Shown here one piece after another: positions 21,091 through 30,459 of a stretch of 64,000 nucleotides of DNA. Every line of letters starts with the position of its first letter. Position 1 is the first letter of the stretch. Origin of the DNA: Ferrimonas sediminicola. Its GTDB lineage: Bacteria > Pseudomonadota > Gammaproteobacteria > Enterobacterales > Shewanellaceae. The notes under the pieces are model-generated. The model worked only from the letters and a program-made list of their open reading frames with translations, made no database searches and had not been told where the DNA came from. The DNA lies in the NCBI RefSeq assembly GCF_005116715.1, contig NZ_SWCI01000001.1, positions 664,490 to 728,489 of the forward strand. The letters run 5' to 3'. Both the position numbers and the translations under genes were made by a program.

Positions 21091-22794
21091 TTAGCAGGCG
21101 TTGGGTGCTACTTGGAACTGCCCCAGATCCTGGCCCTTGTAATCCATCACGTGTACGGCACAGGCCATACATGGGTCGAAAGAGTGGATGACGCGGATGA
21201 TCTCCAGAGGCTTGGTGGGATCTTCCAGCTTCATGCCAACCAGGGACTGCTCGAAGGGGCCGACTTTGCCGTTGGCGTCCACAGGACCGGAGTTCCAGGT
21301 GGTGGGTACCACGGCCTGGTAGTTCTCGATCTTGCCACCCTTGATGCGGATCCAGTGGCTGAGCAGGCCGCGAGGCGCTTCAATCACACCCACACCCTTG
21401 TACTCTTTGTCGGGATCGATTACCGGTTCGATGTAGGTGGCTTCATCGACAACGATGTTGTTCACCAGGGCATCGAAGGTCTTCAGGCTGTTCTCGGCAA
21501 CCAGCATGGTCTGTACCAGACGGGACGCGGTACGGCCCAGGGTGGTGAACAGAGCTTCAACCGGCAGGCCGGTGGCTTTCAGCAGGCCGTTAACGGCGTT
21601 GACCACCTGCTCATTGCCGCGGGCGTAGGCCACCAGCAGGCTGGACAGCGGACCCACTTCCACAGGCTCACCGGCATAGCGGGGAGACTTAACCCAGGAG
21701 TACTTGCCTTCGTTGTCGAAGGTGGGAAGCTTGCCGTAGACGGTGTCGCGCTCGATCAGGCCGGTGTAGTTGGGCTCGGTCACGCCATCATAGGGGTGAC
21801 GGGCCGCGCCGTCCTGATACCAGGAGTGGGTCACGTCCTCTTCGATCAGGGTCAGGTCGACGTCCTGAACCGCGGACAGGTCGCCATTCATGATGACACC
21901 CTGCTGGAACAGGAACTCGCCGTTGCCCAGGTAGAAGTCTTCGGCGGCCATGAAGTTCTTCACGCCAACGCCACCCAGTACGGAGGGCTCGCCCTTATAG
22001 GCTTCGGCGGCCATCAGCACGTCAGGCAGGTAGGCGCGGTTGATGAAGTCGTTCACCTCGGCGTGCTTCTGCTTCCACTCCTGCAGACGGGCGGGAGACA
22101 GCATGTCGCGTACACAGCTTACGCCACCAACCACCAGGGATTGTGGGTGAGGCTGCTTACCGCCGAAGATGGCCAGCATCTCAGCCGCCTTGCGCTGTAC
22201 TTCCAGGGCCTTCAGGTAGTGGGATACGGCGATCAGGTTCTGCTCGGGAGTGAACTTGTAGGTGCCGTTGCCCCAGTAGGCGTTGGCGAAGGGACCCAGC
22301 TTGCCGGTGTTCACCAGACCCTGTACCCGCTCCTGTACGGCGCGCAGTTCACCTTCGCCGGCGGCGATGGGGGTGGCGCTGTACTGCATGGCAACCTTGG
22401 CGGCCTTGGCGGGATCGGCGCTCAGGGCGGAGACGATATCAACCCAGTCCAGGGCATGCAGGTGGTAGAAGTGCACCACGTGGTCATGCATGTACAGGGA
22501 GGACTGCATCAGGCTGCGCAGCAGCTTGGCGTTCTCGGGAATCTTCAGATCCAGGGCGTCCTCTACCGCTTCGATACTGGCGCGGTAGTGGGAGTAGGTG
22601 CACACACCACAGATACGCTGAACCAGCAGGCCGGCATCCATGGGGCTACGGCCCTTGAGGATGGTTTCGATGCCGCGCCACAGGGTGGAGCCGGACCAGG
22701 CCTTGGTGATGACATTATTTTCATCGACCTCAACCTCGACACGAAGATGACCTTCAATCCGGGTGATTGGATCGACTACAACACGTTTGCTCAT
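21091..22794 (-). CDS. NiFe hydrogenase large subunit
   Basis: 567 residues carrying the NiFe active site. The N-terminal Cys pair is RICGVCTYSHY near residue 60. The C-terminal pair is DPCMACAVH; the residues after that His (VMDYKGQDLG... to NAC) are the tail expected to be removed by the adjacent protease. The start at ATG 22794 shares one base with the small-subunit stop and has GGAGG upstream. The sequence is a standard group 1 uptake hydrogenase. I leave the symbol blank because hya, hyd and hox names are all used for this type. Confidence 0.95.
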   Translation of the reverse strand: MSKRVVVDPITRIEGHLRVEVEVDENNVITKAWSGSTLWRGIETILKGRSPMDAGLLVQRICGVCTYSHYRASIEAVEDALDLKIPENAKLLRSLMQSSLYMHDHVVHFYHLHALDWVDIVSALSADPAKAAKVAMQYSATPIAAGEGELRAVQERVQGLVNTGKLGPFANAYWGNGTYKFTPEQNLIAVSHYLKALEVQRKAAEMLAIFGGKQPHPQSLVVGGVSCVRDMLSPARLQEWKQKHAEVNDFINRAYLPDVLMAAEAYKGEPSVLGGVGVKNFMAAEDFYLGNGEFLFQQGVIMNGDLSAVQDVDLTLIEEDVTHSWYQDGAARHPYDGVTEPNYTGLIERDTVYGKLPTFDNEGKYSWVKSPRYAGEPVEVGPLSSLLVAYARGNEQVVNAVNGLLKATGLPVEALFTTLGRTASRLVQTMLVAENSLKTFDALVNNIVVDEATYIEPVIDPDKEYKGVGVIEAPRGLLSHWIRIKGGKIENYQAVVPTTWNSGPVDANGKVGPFEQSLVGMKLEDPTKPLEIIRVIHSFDPCMACAVHVMDYKGQDLGQFQVAPNAC

Positions 22795-23933
22795 CACTTA
22801 TCCTCCACATCTTTGGCAAACACACCGGCTACGGCGTGGGCACCGAGACCGACTACCGACAGGCCGAGGATGGCGGTGCCGATAAAGTCAGCGGTTTTAT
22901 CCAGGCTGTGGATATCGCGGCGACCCAGGGGTTTCTCGAAATCGGCCATGGCGTCCCAGAAGTTGGGCTCGGAACAACCGATGCAGCCGTGACCGGCCAG
23001 CACGGGCCAGCTGGTGTGGTGGTTGAAGCGCTCGGTGGGGCAGTTGTTGTAGGTGTAAGGACCCTTACAGCCTACCTTGTACAGACAGTAACCCTGTTTG
23101 GCACCTTCGTCACCGAACTGCTCGACGAACTCACCGGCGTCGAAGCGACCGCGACGCTCACAGTTGTCGTGAACACGTGCGCCGTAGGCCCACTTGGGAC
23201 GACCGTACATGTCCATTGGCGGCAGTTTGCCGAACATGACGAAGTACATCAGGGTCCCGACGATGTTCTTCTCGCTGGGGGGACAGCCACCCAGGTTCAC
23301 AACGGGCTTGTGAACAACCTGGTCAACGCCCTTGGCTTCGGTTGGGTTCGGCGCAGCGGCCTGAACACCACCGAAGGCGGCACAGGTACCCACAGAAACG
23401 ATGGCGGCAGCGCCCTCGGCAGCGTGGTGGATGATCTCGGTACCGGTGTGGCCTTTACAGCCCACGGTCAGGTAGTGACCGTTGTCTGCGGTGGGGATGG
23501 CACCCTCGACAGCCAGCACATAGCCGCCTTTGTAGGCTTCCAGCGCGTGCTCCAGGTTCTCTTCCGCCTGCCAGCCGGCAGCGGCCATCAGGGTCTCATG
23601 GTACTCCACAGAGATGTGGTCGAAGAGGACACTGTCGATGGAGGGGGTGTCACAACGAATCAGGGATTCGGAGCAACCGGTACATTCGGCCATGTGCAGC
23701 CAGATAAGCGGCACACGATCGGCGACCTCTGCCGCTTCGGCCACCAGGGGGCTGAAGGAGAGTGGCAGAGAAAGCATTGCGGTGACCTGTGCGGACCAGG
23801 TCATGAACTCCCGACGGGAGATGCCCTGGCTCTCGAGGCGTTGCATCAGCGGAGTGGACTTAACCGCGTTGAGTTTCTTCAACTCGGAAAGTCGCTTTTT
23901 TCCCCGCGAAAATAGAGCGTCGTACTGTCCCAT
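22794..23933 (-). CDS. NiFe hydrogenase small subunit, Tat-exported
   Basis: 379 residues from ATG 23933, preceded by AAGGA. A long N-region leads to the twin-arginine motif ISRREFM at residues 38-44. Fe-S ligands: ECTGCSES and later Cys for the proximal cluster, HDNC with two following Cys for the medial, and CPTERF...GCIGC for the distal. A C-terminal helix (FIGTAILGLSVVGLGAHAV) anchors it to cytochrome b. The two extra proximal-cluster cysteines of O2-tolerant enzymes are absent (CTGC and VGTCAAFGG instead of CTCC and GC), so the enzyme is predicted to be O2-sensitive. Confidence 0.95.
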   Translation of the reverse strand: MGQYDALFSRGKKRLSELKKLNAVKSTPLMQRLESQGISRREFMTWSAQVTAMLSLPLSFSPLVAEAAEVADRVPLIWLHMAECTGCSESLIRCDTPSIDSVLFDHISVEYHETLMAAAGWQAEENLEHALEAYKGGYVLAVEGAIPTADNGHYLTVGCKGHTGTEIIHHAAEGAAAIVSVGTCAAFGGVQAAAPNPTEAKGVDQVVHKPVVNLGGCPPSEKNIVGTLMYFVMFGKLPPMDMYGRPKWAYGARVHDNCERRGRFDAGEFVEQFGDEGAKQGYCLYKVGCKGPYTYNNCPTERFNHHTSWPVLAGHGCIGCSEPNFWDAMADFEKPLGRRDIHSLDKTADFIGTAILGLSVVGLGAHAVAGVFAKDVEDK

Positions 23934-23975
23934 ATTTTTTAATCCTTGCATTGGGTACACGGGATTGCCATGCAA

Positions 23976-24016
23976 AGTGTATGGGATCCGATGTTGGACA
24001 TAATGACCGAGATCAA
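23976..24016 (-). promoter_or_regulatory. Hydrogenase operon promoter with an FNR-like site
   Basis: On the minus strand TTGATCTCGGTCAT (24003-24016) has the TGA-N6-TCA core with an FNR-type left half. Its centre is 31 bases upstream of TACACT (23976-23981), a plausible -10. This spacing corresponds to a site at about -41.5. The start codon is 43 bases further. Confidence 0.62.
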
Positions 24017-24063
24017 TATTGGGGAGATATCTTCACAGGCCCTGCTGTTAACAGGCTGTTGTC

Positions 24064-24242
24064 GTGACCCGGATCATGGTTTTTTAGATATTTAGCCATG
24101 AATCCTATTTTTTGTCGTGTTTTTGGGGTTGAAAGTGAAAGAAGTTTGTTAGAGGCCCATGGTCAAAATGTGTCTTGCCACATCTGAAATTGGCTGTTTC
24201 GTGGATCAATATATGGGACATTTTGTCTGTGATCCTTGTCAC
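24064..24242 (-). promoter_or_regulatory. Additional upstream CRP/FNR-type dyads
   Basis: Two more 14-bp dyads with a TGA-N6-TCA core lie upstream of the hydrogenase promoter: GTGACCCGGATCAT (24064-24077, 61 bp from the proximal site) and GTGATCCTTGTCAC (24229-24242). The rest of the 410-base gap between the hydrogenase and the M14 gene is AT-rich with no ORF that I can support. Confidence 0.5.
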
Positions 24243-24327
24243 CATGGGTCACTTTTGGAGACTTTTATCCTTTTTTGATTTTTCTCAATCTTTTTGAGAC
24301 TCACGTTTTTTATTTCTTTGAAATCTG

Positions 24328-24361
24328 GAAAAAAGAGCCAATTAAAATATTTCATTGGCTC
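24328..24361 (-). terminator. Terminator of the M14 peptidase gene
   Basis: Read leftward, GAGCCAAT/ATTGGCTC with an 11-base AT loop is followed by TTTTTTCC. It begins 24 bases after the stop codon at 24385. Confidence 0.82.
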
Positions 24362-24384
24362 CCGAAAAAGATTATCACGAAGTA

Positions 24385-26172
24385 TTACGGATTAGTTTTT
24401 CGTAATACTGGATAGTGTTGATAGTTGCTGTCGTAATAGGAACTATTCTCATAGAACCAGCGGAGCCTGGCCTGAGGGTTATTTGCAAAATTGGGATCCG
24501 CCGCCAATTTCTGACCAAAGGCTTTTTTCAGAGCCGGATCACTCTCCAGCATTTTTTGTGCCATGGGTTCCACTGCGTACTGCTCGATGTACTCGGTGCG
24601 AGTAAAGATGGGGTTGAAGAAGCCCCACTGCAGCAGGGAGTCGGTGGCCTCCGGCTCCAGCAGCTGGATCGCCAGATCGCCCAGCGGCTGGTCGGTGCCG
24701 ATTCGCCAGGTGCCCGCCTCCAGGGTGTGGCGTTCGTAGTGCTCGGTGGCGGTCACCGCCACCCGCTGGCGGCCCTCGTAATCTTGGTCGGCAAACTGGT
24801 GCTGCAGGGTGTAGGAGCTCAGCTCCAAGGTTTGAGGCTGCTCCAGGCGGCTCATCTGGATGCCGTGCAGCCGCAGCCGCGCCAGCACCTGCTGCCACTG
24901 CGGGGGGATGTAGTAAGCTTCTGGCCTGGCCCGTTGGAGCCCCGGCTTGGTGCGCCCGGTGACCGGCAAGTCGGGATAGAGCTGGGGCTGGCCGTTCCAG
25001 CGGATCACCGGTGCGCCGCTGATGTCGCTGATCTCCTTGGTGTAGCCGATCCCCTTGAAGTCCCACCCCTGGGGCTGCAGTTCGCTCTCCCAGGTGAGGA
25101 TGACGGGATCCGGACGACGGGCCCGATCCTGCTCGACGGCCCGGCGCAACTCCTCCCCCTTGTCAGCCAGCAACTCCAGGGTGTGCTCCAGCATCACGTA
25201 GGTGCCCAAGACCCGCTGGCGGAAGGACTTAAGGCTGTGGTTCTCGATGAGGATGGTGGGCAGATGGCGAACGTCGCCGTAGCCGTTGGAGTAACGGGGG
25301 GAGGGGTTCCACAGGCTCAGCCCCTGGCTCAGGTCGGTGTTGTCCAGGGCGAACACCAGCGGGCCGGGGGTATGGCCCGCACGGGTCAGCGCCCGGTCCA
25401 CCGAGGGGCGGTAGGTGTCTTCCAACCACCGGTAGGTGGCCGGGCTGTGGCCTACCGCCAGGTTGTAACCGTAGGTGACGTCATACTGGTAGTCGATGCC
25501 GTCGGTGGCATGCACATCTATATAAAGCAGGGGATCCCACAGGTTGATGGCGGTGAGCATCGCCTGCATCTCCGGCGTGTCGGCCTTGGCGTAGTCCCGG
25601 TTGAGGTTGCTGGCGGTGGTACGCCATCCCATCACCTCAGGTCCCCTTTGGTTTACCCTGTTGTAGAGCCCCCGGCGCTCGTGGCCATCCACATTGAAGA
25701 TGGGCACGAACAGCAGGTTTGCCCTGTCCAGCAGCGCGCCTTTGCCGCCGGCCACCATGTCCCGCAGCAGCATCATGCCGGCGTCCTTGCCGTCGATCTC
25801 GCCGGCGTGAATGCCCGCCTGAACCAACACCGTGGGGCGTCCGTTGGCGTGCAGCCGGGCAGGATCGGCGGTGCCCTCTTTACTGGCCACCACCATCCAG
25901 ATCTCCCGTCCCTGGGGCGAGGTGCCCAGGCTAACTCGATGGAGCTTGTCGGACGCGGCCACCAGGGCATCCAGCCACAGCCGGGTCTCCCGGTAGTCGG
26001 GATTCCGGCTGAGGCCGCTGCGTTCGGCCGGGGTGGCTCGGGGATCATCGACACTGAGCTGCAGCCGCTCACTGGCGCCCTGCCACTGGGGCAGGGGAGG
26101 GAGAATGGGGTCGTTGAGGTATTGGGCGATGGCCGCCATGGGCAGCAGGGCGGCGGTGAGCAGGTGCTTCAT
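24385..26172 (-). CDS. M14 family zinc carboxypeptidase-like protein, secreted
   Basis: 595 residues with a short signal peptide (MKHLLTAALLPMAAIAQ). The metallocarboxypeptidase fold is recognisable: HAGEIDG near residue 121 (His and Glu ligands), SNLNRDYAKADTPEM, DVHATDG near 222 (third ligand His) and ILIENHS near 318 with the candidate catalytic Glu. The roughly 270-residue C-terminal region has no motif I recognise. Probably a periplasmic or secreted peptidase. It is divergent from hcp across 246 bases and shows no obvious functional link to its neighbours. Confidence 0.85.
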   Translation of the reverse strand: MKHLLTAALLPMAAIAQYLNDPILPPLPQWQGASERLQLSVDDPRATPAERSGLSRNPDYRETRLWLDALVAASDKLHRVSLGTSPQGREIWMVVASKEGTADPARLHANGRPTVLVQAGIHAGEIDGKDAGMMLLRDMVAGGKGALLDRANLLFVPIFNVDGHERRGLYNRVNQRGPEVMGWRTTASNLNRDYAKADTPEMQAMLTAINLWDPLLYIDVHATDGIDYQYDVTYGYNLAVGHSPATYRWLEDTYRPSVDRALTRAGHTPGPLVFALDNTDLSQGLSLWNPSPRYSNGYGDVRHLPTILIENHSLKSFRQRVLGTYVMLEHTLELLADKGEELRRAVEQDRARRPDPVILTWESELQPQGWDFKGIGYTKEISDISGAPVIRWNGQPQLYPDLPVTGRTKPGLQRARPEAYYIPPQWQQVLARLRLHGIQMSRLEQPQTLELSSYTLQHQFADQDYEGRQRVAVTATEHYERHTLEAGTWRIGTDQPLGDLAIQLLEPEATDSLLQWGFFNPIFTRTEYIEQYAVEPMAQKMLESDPALKKAFGQKLAADPNFANNPQARLRWFYENSSYYDSNYQHYPVLRKTNP

Positions 26173-26298
26173 GTTCTTCCTTGGTGTTTTTTAAGCCATC
26201 CATCTTAAGGGCTAATCGATCGGATGCAATGACCCAGAACCTTGTCCCAGACATTGCTGAAAAATCAGAAATACGAGTACCCAGACAGGGAAGGAAAT

Positions 26299-26337
26299 TT
26301 GATCCCAGTCAAGGCAATGTATAGTTGCATCAAAAAT
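26299..26337 (+). promoter_or_regulatory. hcp upstream FNR/HcpR-like site
   Basis: TTGATCCCAGTCAA (26299-26312) is a 14-bp dyad close to the FNR consensus (TTGAT-N4-ATCAA, one difference). A weak -10 candidate AAAAAT (26332-26337) is centred 29 bases downstream. hcp genes are commonly controlled by FNR, HcpR or similar CRP/FNR-family regulators. The start codon is 107 bases downstream of the dyad. Confidence 0.6.
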
Positions 26338-26418
26338 GCCTTTATTGAGCTTCGGGGATATTTTAAGCTGGCGCCATTAAAACATGCATAACATATATAA
26401 CTTTAAAGGAGCGCCACC

Positions 26419-28080
26419 GTGTTTTGTATTCAATGTGAGCAAACCATGCAGACCCCCGTGGGCAACGGCTGTCAGTACGCCATGGGCATGTGCGGCAAGA
26501 CCGCAGAGATCTCCGATCTCCAGGATGTGCTGGTGTACATGCTGCAGGGCGTCAGCGCCTACGCCAATGCCGCCCGCGAAGTGGGTGTGGTGGATGCCGA
26601 TGCAGACGCGTACATTCCCCAGGCTTTCTTCTCTACCCTGACCAACGTGAATTTCGACGAGACCCGCCTGATCGAGTACACCGCCAAGGCGATCGAGACC
26701 AAGGTCCGCCTGAAGGCCGCCTACGAGGCCGCCTGTACCCTTCAGGGGGTCGAGCCCAGGGTGCTGGCCGGTGCCGGTCAGTTTGAGATCTCTGCCGAAA
26801 AGGCGGCCATGCTCAGTCAGGCCCCAGCCACCGCGGTAAACCGTGGCCTGAGCGACGTGGGTGAAGACATCGTCGGTCTGCGTCTGCTGGTGCTCTACGG
26901 CCTGAAAGGGGTGGCGGCCTACATGGAGCATGCTCGTATTCTGAAGAAGCAGGATGAGGCGGTCTACGCCGAGTTCCACCGCATCATGGCCCGCCTGGGC
27001 GAGGATCCCAGCGATCTGAACGAACTGCTGGAGCTGGCCATGGCCTGTGGTCACCTGAACTTCAAGGTGATGGAGATGCTGGACGCCGGTGAAACCGAGG
27101 CGTTCGGCCATCCGGTGCCCACCAAGGTGAACATGAAGCCGGTCGCCGGCAAGGCGATCCTGGTTTCCGGTCATGATCTGATCGACCTGCAGCACATCCT
27201 GGAACAGACCAAGGACAAGGGGATCAACGTCTACACCCACGGCGAGATGCTGCCCGCCCACGCCTACCCAGAGCTGGGGGGCAAATACCCGCACCTGGTG
27301 GGCAACTACGGCTCCGCCTGGCAGAACCAGCAGAAGGAGTTCGCCAACTTCCCCGGCGCCATCGTGATGACCTCGAACTGTCTGATCGATCCCAACCCGG
27401 GCGCCTACGCCGATCGTCTGTTCACCCGCAACATCGTCGGTTGGCCCGGCGTGACCCATCACACCGGCCAGGACTACGCCGAGGTGATCGCCAAGGCGCT
27501 GGAGTGTGACGGCTTCAAGTACGACGAGATCCCTCACTACACCATGACCGGCTTTGCCCGCAATGCCCTGATGGCCGCCGCTCCAGCCGTGGTCGAGCAG
27601 GTGAAGGCCGGCAACATCCGCCACTTCTTCCTGGTGGGCGGCTGTGACGGCGACAAGCAGGAGCGCAACTACTACACCGAGTTCACCAAGGCGGCGCCTC
27701 AGGACACCCTGTTGCTGACCCTGGCCTGCGGCAAGTTCAAGTTCAACGATCTGGAGTTCGGTGACATCAACGGTATCCCGCGGCTGCTGGATGTGGGCCA
27801 GTGTAACGATGCCTACTCCGCCATCCAACTGGCCCTGGCCCTGGCCGAGACCTTCGACTGCGGCGTCAACGACCTGCCTCTGTCGTTGATCCTCTCCTGG
27901 TTCGAGCAGAAGGCGATCGCCATCCTGCTGACCCTGCTGGCCCTGGGGATCAAGGATATCCGCGTCGGTCCTACCGTACCCGGCTTCCTGACTCCCAACC
28001 TGATCAACCACCTGCACGAGCAGACCGGCCTGCGCCTGACCACCACCGTGGAGCAGGATCTGGCCGACATCCTGGGTTAA
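26419..28080 (+). CDS. hcp: Hybrid cluster protein (NO reductase / hydroxylamine reductase)
   Basis: 553-residue Fe-S-O protein that detoxifies NO, or reduces hydroxylamine in vitro, under anaerobic conditions. The N-terminal cluster ligands are C3, C6, C18 and C25 (MFCIQCEQ...[13 protein letters not shown]), the short class II arrangement of enterobacterial Hcp. Hybrid-cluster motifs such as [31 protein letters not shown] and LACGKFKFN are present. The GTG start has AAGGAG upstream. hcr follows, giving an hcp-hcr pair. Confidence 0.96.
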   Translation: MFCIQCEQTMQTPVGNGCQYAMGMCGKTAEISDLQDVLVYMLQGVSAYANAAREVGVVDADADAYIPQAFFSTLTNVNFDETRLIEYTAKAIETKVRLKAAYEAACTLQGVEPRVLAGAGQFEISAEKAAMLSQAPATAVNRGLSDVGEDIVGLRLLVLYGLKGVAAYMEHARILKKQDEAVYAEFHRIMARLGEDPSDLNELLELAMACGHLNFKVMEMLDAGETEAFGHPVPTKVNMKPVAGKAILVSGHDLIDLQHILEQTKDKGINVYTHGEMLPAHAYPELGGKYPHLVGNYGSAWQNQQKEFANFPGAIVMTSNCLIDPNPGAYADRLFTRNIVGWPGVTHHTGQDYAEVIAKALECDGFKYDEIPHYTMTGFARNALMAAAPAVVEQVKAGNIRHFFLVGGCDGDKQERNYYTEFTKAAPQDTLLLTLACGKFKFNDLEFGDINGIPRLLDVGQCNDAYSAIQLALALAETFDCGVNDLPLSLILSWFEQKAIAILLTLLALGIKDIRVGPTVPGFLTPNLINHLHEQTGLRLTTTVEQDLADILG

Positions 28081-28098
28081 GCCCCGACCGCTAAGGCC

Positions 28099-28124
28099 AA
28101 GGGGAGCGTAGCTCCCCTTTCTTT
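28099..28124 (+). terminator. Hairpin between hcp and hcr
   Basis: AAGGGGAGC/GCTCCCCTT with a GTA loop is followed by TCTTTCT. The U-run is interrupted, so this is probably a partial terminator reducing hcr relative to hcp. Confidence 0.6.
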
Positions 28125-28141
28125 CTACAGGAGAGGTACCG

Positions 28142-29131
28142 ATGCAGCTGACCTGCACTGAGATCCGGGCGGAAACCCACGACGTGAACACCTACCTGTT
28201 CGAGTCGGACCAGCCCATCGAGTTTATCCCTGGCCAGTTCCTGCCGCTTCAGGTGGAGATCGACGGCCAGAACTACAGCCGCTGTTACAGCCTGGCCTCC
28301 ATCCCCGGGGATCGCCGCTACGCCCTGACCATCAAGCGGGTCAGTGGTGGGCTGATCTCCAACCACTTGGCGGATAACGCCAAGGTGGGGGATCGTTTCC
28401 GGAGCCTGGCGGCCGGGGGAGAGTTCCACTTCCAGCACGCCCGTGAGGGCAAGCTGCTGATGCTCAGCGCCGGCTGCGGCATCACCCCGGTTTACTCCAT
28501 GCTCAGGGCCCGGCTGCTGGCGGATCCCGAGGCGGACATCATCTTTGTCCACAGCGCCCGCACCCCGGCGGATCGCATCTTCCCGGGCCAGCTGGAGCAG
28601 CTGGCCCGGGACCACAGCAACCTCAAGCTGTGCTGGGTGGTGTCGGAAGACGCCGAATCCGGCCAGCATGAAGGCCTGCTGGATGCGCGCATGCTGCTCT
28701 CCCTGGCCACCGATCTGCGGGAGCGCACCATCCTGATGTGTGGGCCACAGGGCTACATGGATGCGGCCCATGGATGGTTCGCTGCCCTGGGAGTGGATCC
28801 CGCTCGGGTGTTTCACGAGGCCTTTGCCCCCCTCTCGGGCGATAATGGTGCTGTACCCGCCTCAGAGGGCGCCGGGCACACCCTGTCGGTCGGTGACAAG
28901 TCTGTCAGCATCGATGGCGCACAGACGGTTCTGGAGGCGCTGGAGGCGCAGGGTCTGCCCATCTTCGCTGCCTGCCGGGCCGGTGTCTGCGGCAGCTGCA
29001 AGTGCAAAGGAGAGGATGACAAGCTGGAGCGGACCGCCGTTGGCCCGCTGACGCCCCAAGAGCTGGCTCAGGGCTATTTCCTGGCCTGTGCCTCCAAGGT
29101 GACCGGCGACATGCAACTGACTCTGCCCTGA
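28142..29131 (+). CDS. hcr: NADH-dependent Hcp reductase
   Basis: 329 residues. The FAD-binding domain has RCYSLAS near residue 60; the NAD-binding domain has LMLSAGCGITPVYSML and ILMCGPQGYMDAA. A C-terminal plant-type 2Fe-2S domain has ligands C-x4-C-x2-C (CRAGVCGSC) and a distant FLACAS. It delivers electrons from NADH to Hcp. RBS GGAGAGG precedes the ATG. It is terminated by a strong hairpin at 29153. Confidence 0.93.
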   Translation: MQLTCTEIRAETHDVNTYLFESDQPIEFIPGQFLPLQVEIDGQNYSRCYSLASIPGDRRYALTIKRVSGGLISNHLADNAKVGDRFRSLAAGGEFHFQHAREGKLLMLSAGCGITPVYSMLRARLLADPEADIIFVHSARTPADRIFPGQLEQLARDHSNLKLCWVVSEDAESGQHEGLLDARMLLSLATDLRERTILMCGPQGYMDAAHGWFAALGVDPARVFHEAFAPLSGDNGAVPASEGAGHTLSVGDKSVSIDGAQTVLEALEAQGLPIFAACRAGVCGSCKCKGEDDKLERTAVGPLTPQELAQGYFLACASKVTGDMQLTLP

Positions 29132-29152
29132 GGCCGGGTCCCCTCCTGCCAG

Positions 29153-29180
29153 AGGCCTCCCATCGGGAGGCCTTGTTCGT
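29153..29180 (+). terminator. hcp-hcr terminator
   Basis: AGGCCTCCC/GGGAGGCCT, 9 bp perfect with an ATC loop, 21 bases after the hcr stop. The following TGTTCGTTG is only partly U-rich. Confidence 0.65.
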
Positions 29181-29381
29181 TGCGACCCTGCCGCCCTCTG
29201 TCCGTCCGTGGCGCCAACTTCTGGCGATCTTCCCGGCGAATTGCCGTGATCTTGCCGATGGTAACCGGTGCCGATTGCCGGCGCAGAAACGTGCCTCGAA
29301 CCCCTTTTGGGACAAATTGACCCGATAAAAATCCGCGTCAAATCCGCTTCGGTAAAGCCAGTCGTTCATCTGCTATTATTG

Positions 29382-29397
29382 TGTGATCCTGATCGCA
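29382..29397 (+). promoter_or_regulatory. CRP-like site in the lutA upstream region
   Basis: TGTGATCCTGATCGCA matches the CRP consensus TGTGA-N6-TCACA at 9 of 10 positions. It lies about 300 bases upstream of lutA, in a 570-base gap (29132-29700) that otherwise holds the hcr terminator and AT-rich sequence without a supportable ORF. Control of lactate genes by CRP is known in related bacteria; its use here is inferred. Confidence 0.5.
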
Positions 29398-29700
29398 CTA
29401 TTGGCCGAAAAATGGCCGCCTGGATGTTGATCAGTTGTTGATGAGAGGTTGGGTTTGGGTGAAATCGGCCGGGCGCTTGGTCAAACCAATTTCCCTGGTG
29501 TTAAGGTCGTGTGAATTCGTACTCCTTCAAATGATCCGCAAATGTAATTTTTTGTGGTTTCTTTCTTAAATGTGACGCGGATTTTACATTGTGTTAACCG
29601 GGGTCAGCCCGCCGATAAGTGATACCTGGGTCACAGTCTGTCCAGGGGGCCACCTTTAGACTCCGCCAAAACTGCCGACACACACACAGCGGAGAATATA

Positions 29701-30447
29701 ATGAAAATCGCCTTGTTCATCCCTTGCCTGGTGAACCACATGACACCCAATGTGGGCATCGCCACGGTAGAGCTTCTTGAGAAGCTGGGGCATCAGGTCA
29801 TCCTCCCCGAGGGGCAGACCTGCTGCGGTCAACCTATGACCAACTCCGGTTGCTTCGAGGATGCGAAAAAAACCACGCTGAAACTGTTGAACGCCTTCAA
29901 AGGCATCGACTGTGACTACATCGTCTGTCCTGCCGCTTCCTGCATGATCGCCGCCAAGGAAAACTTCCACGAGTTCGACTGCAGCCCGGAAGCCACCGCT
30001 GTGATCGGCAAACTGAAGGAGCTGACCGAGTTCCTGCACGACATTCACGGTCTGGAGCGCTTCAACAAGCCCTTTAACCACAAGATCAGCCTGCAGATGT
30101 CCTGCCACGGTATCCGCATGCTGGACCTGGCCACCCCCTCCGAGATTAAGGGCAGCGGCCGTTACAACAAGGTGGAAGCCCTGCTGTCCCGTATCGAAGG
30201 GATCGATATCGTCTATCCCGATCGCCAGGACGAATGTTGTGGCTTCGGCGGCACCTTTGCCCTGGACGAGGGGGCAGTGTCCGGGAAAATGGGTAAAGAC
30301 AAGGCCCAGGCGCACGCCAACACCGGCGCTCGCTACGTGGTGGGCTTCGACCCATCCTGTCTTTTGCACCTGGACGGCGTTATCCGTCGCGAGGGGCACC
30401 CCGTGGAAACTCTGCACATCGCAGAACTGCTCAACCAGGCACTGTAA
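29701..30447 (+). CDS. lutA: L-lactate oxidation protein LutA/LldE (CCG-domain Fe-S protein)
   Basis: 248 residues with two cysteine-rich CCG domains: TCCGQPMTNSGC near residue 40 and DECCGFGGTF near residue 178, plus SCHG and DPSC. These bind Fe-S clusters as in heterodisulfide-reductase-like subunits. LutABC (LldEFG) oxidises L-lactate to pyruvate. It is first in a tight lutA-lutB-lutC operon: lutB starts 12 bases later with a GGAG site. Confidence 0.93.
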   Translation: MKIALFIPCLVNHMTPNVGIATVELLEKLGHQVILPEGQTCCGQPMTNSGCFEDAKKTTLKLLNAFKGIDCDYIVCPAASCMIAAKENFHEFDCSPEATAVIGKLKELTEFLHDIHGLERFNKPFNHKISLQMSCHGIRMLDLATPSEIKGSGRYNKVEALLSRIEGIDIVYPDRQDECCGFGGTFALDEGAVSGKMGKDKAQAHANTGARYVVGFDPSCLLHLDGVIRREGHPVETLHIAELLNQAL

Positions 30448-30459
30448 GGAGCGACGATC

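Noticed and set aside
26377..28191. 604-codon minus-strand ORF opposite hcp
   Set aside because: hcp is complete on the plus strand; the antisense reading has no motif and no ribosome site.
29619..29634. GTGATACCTGGGTCAC upstream of lutA as another CRP/FNR-type dyad
   Set aside because: The half-sites are separated by eight bases, not six, so it does not fit the family spacing; only a single good half-site remains.
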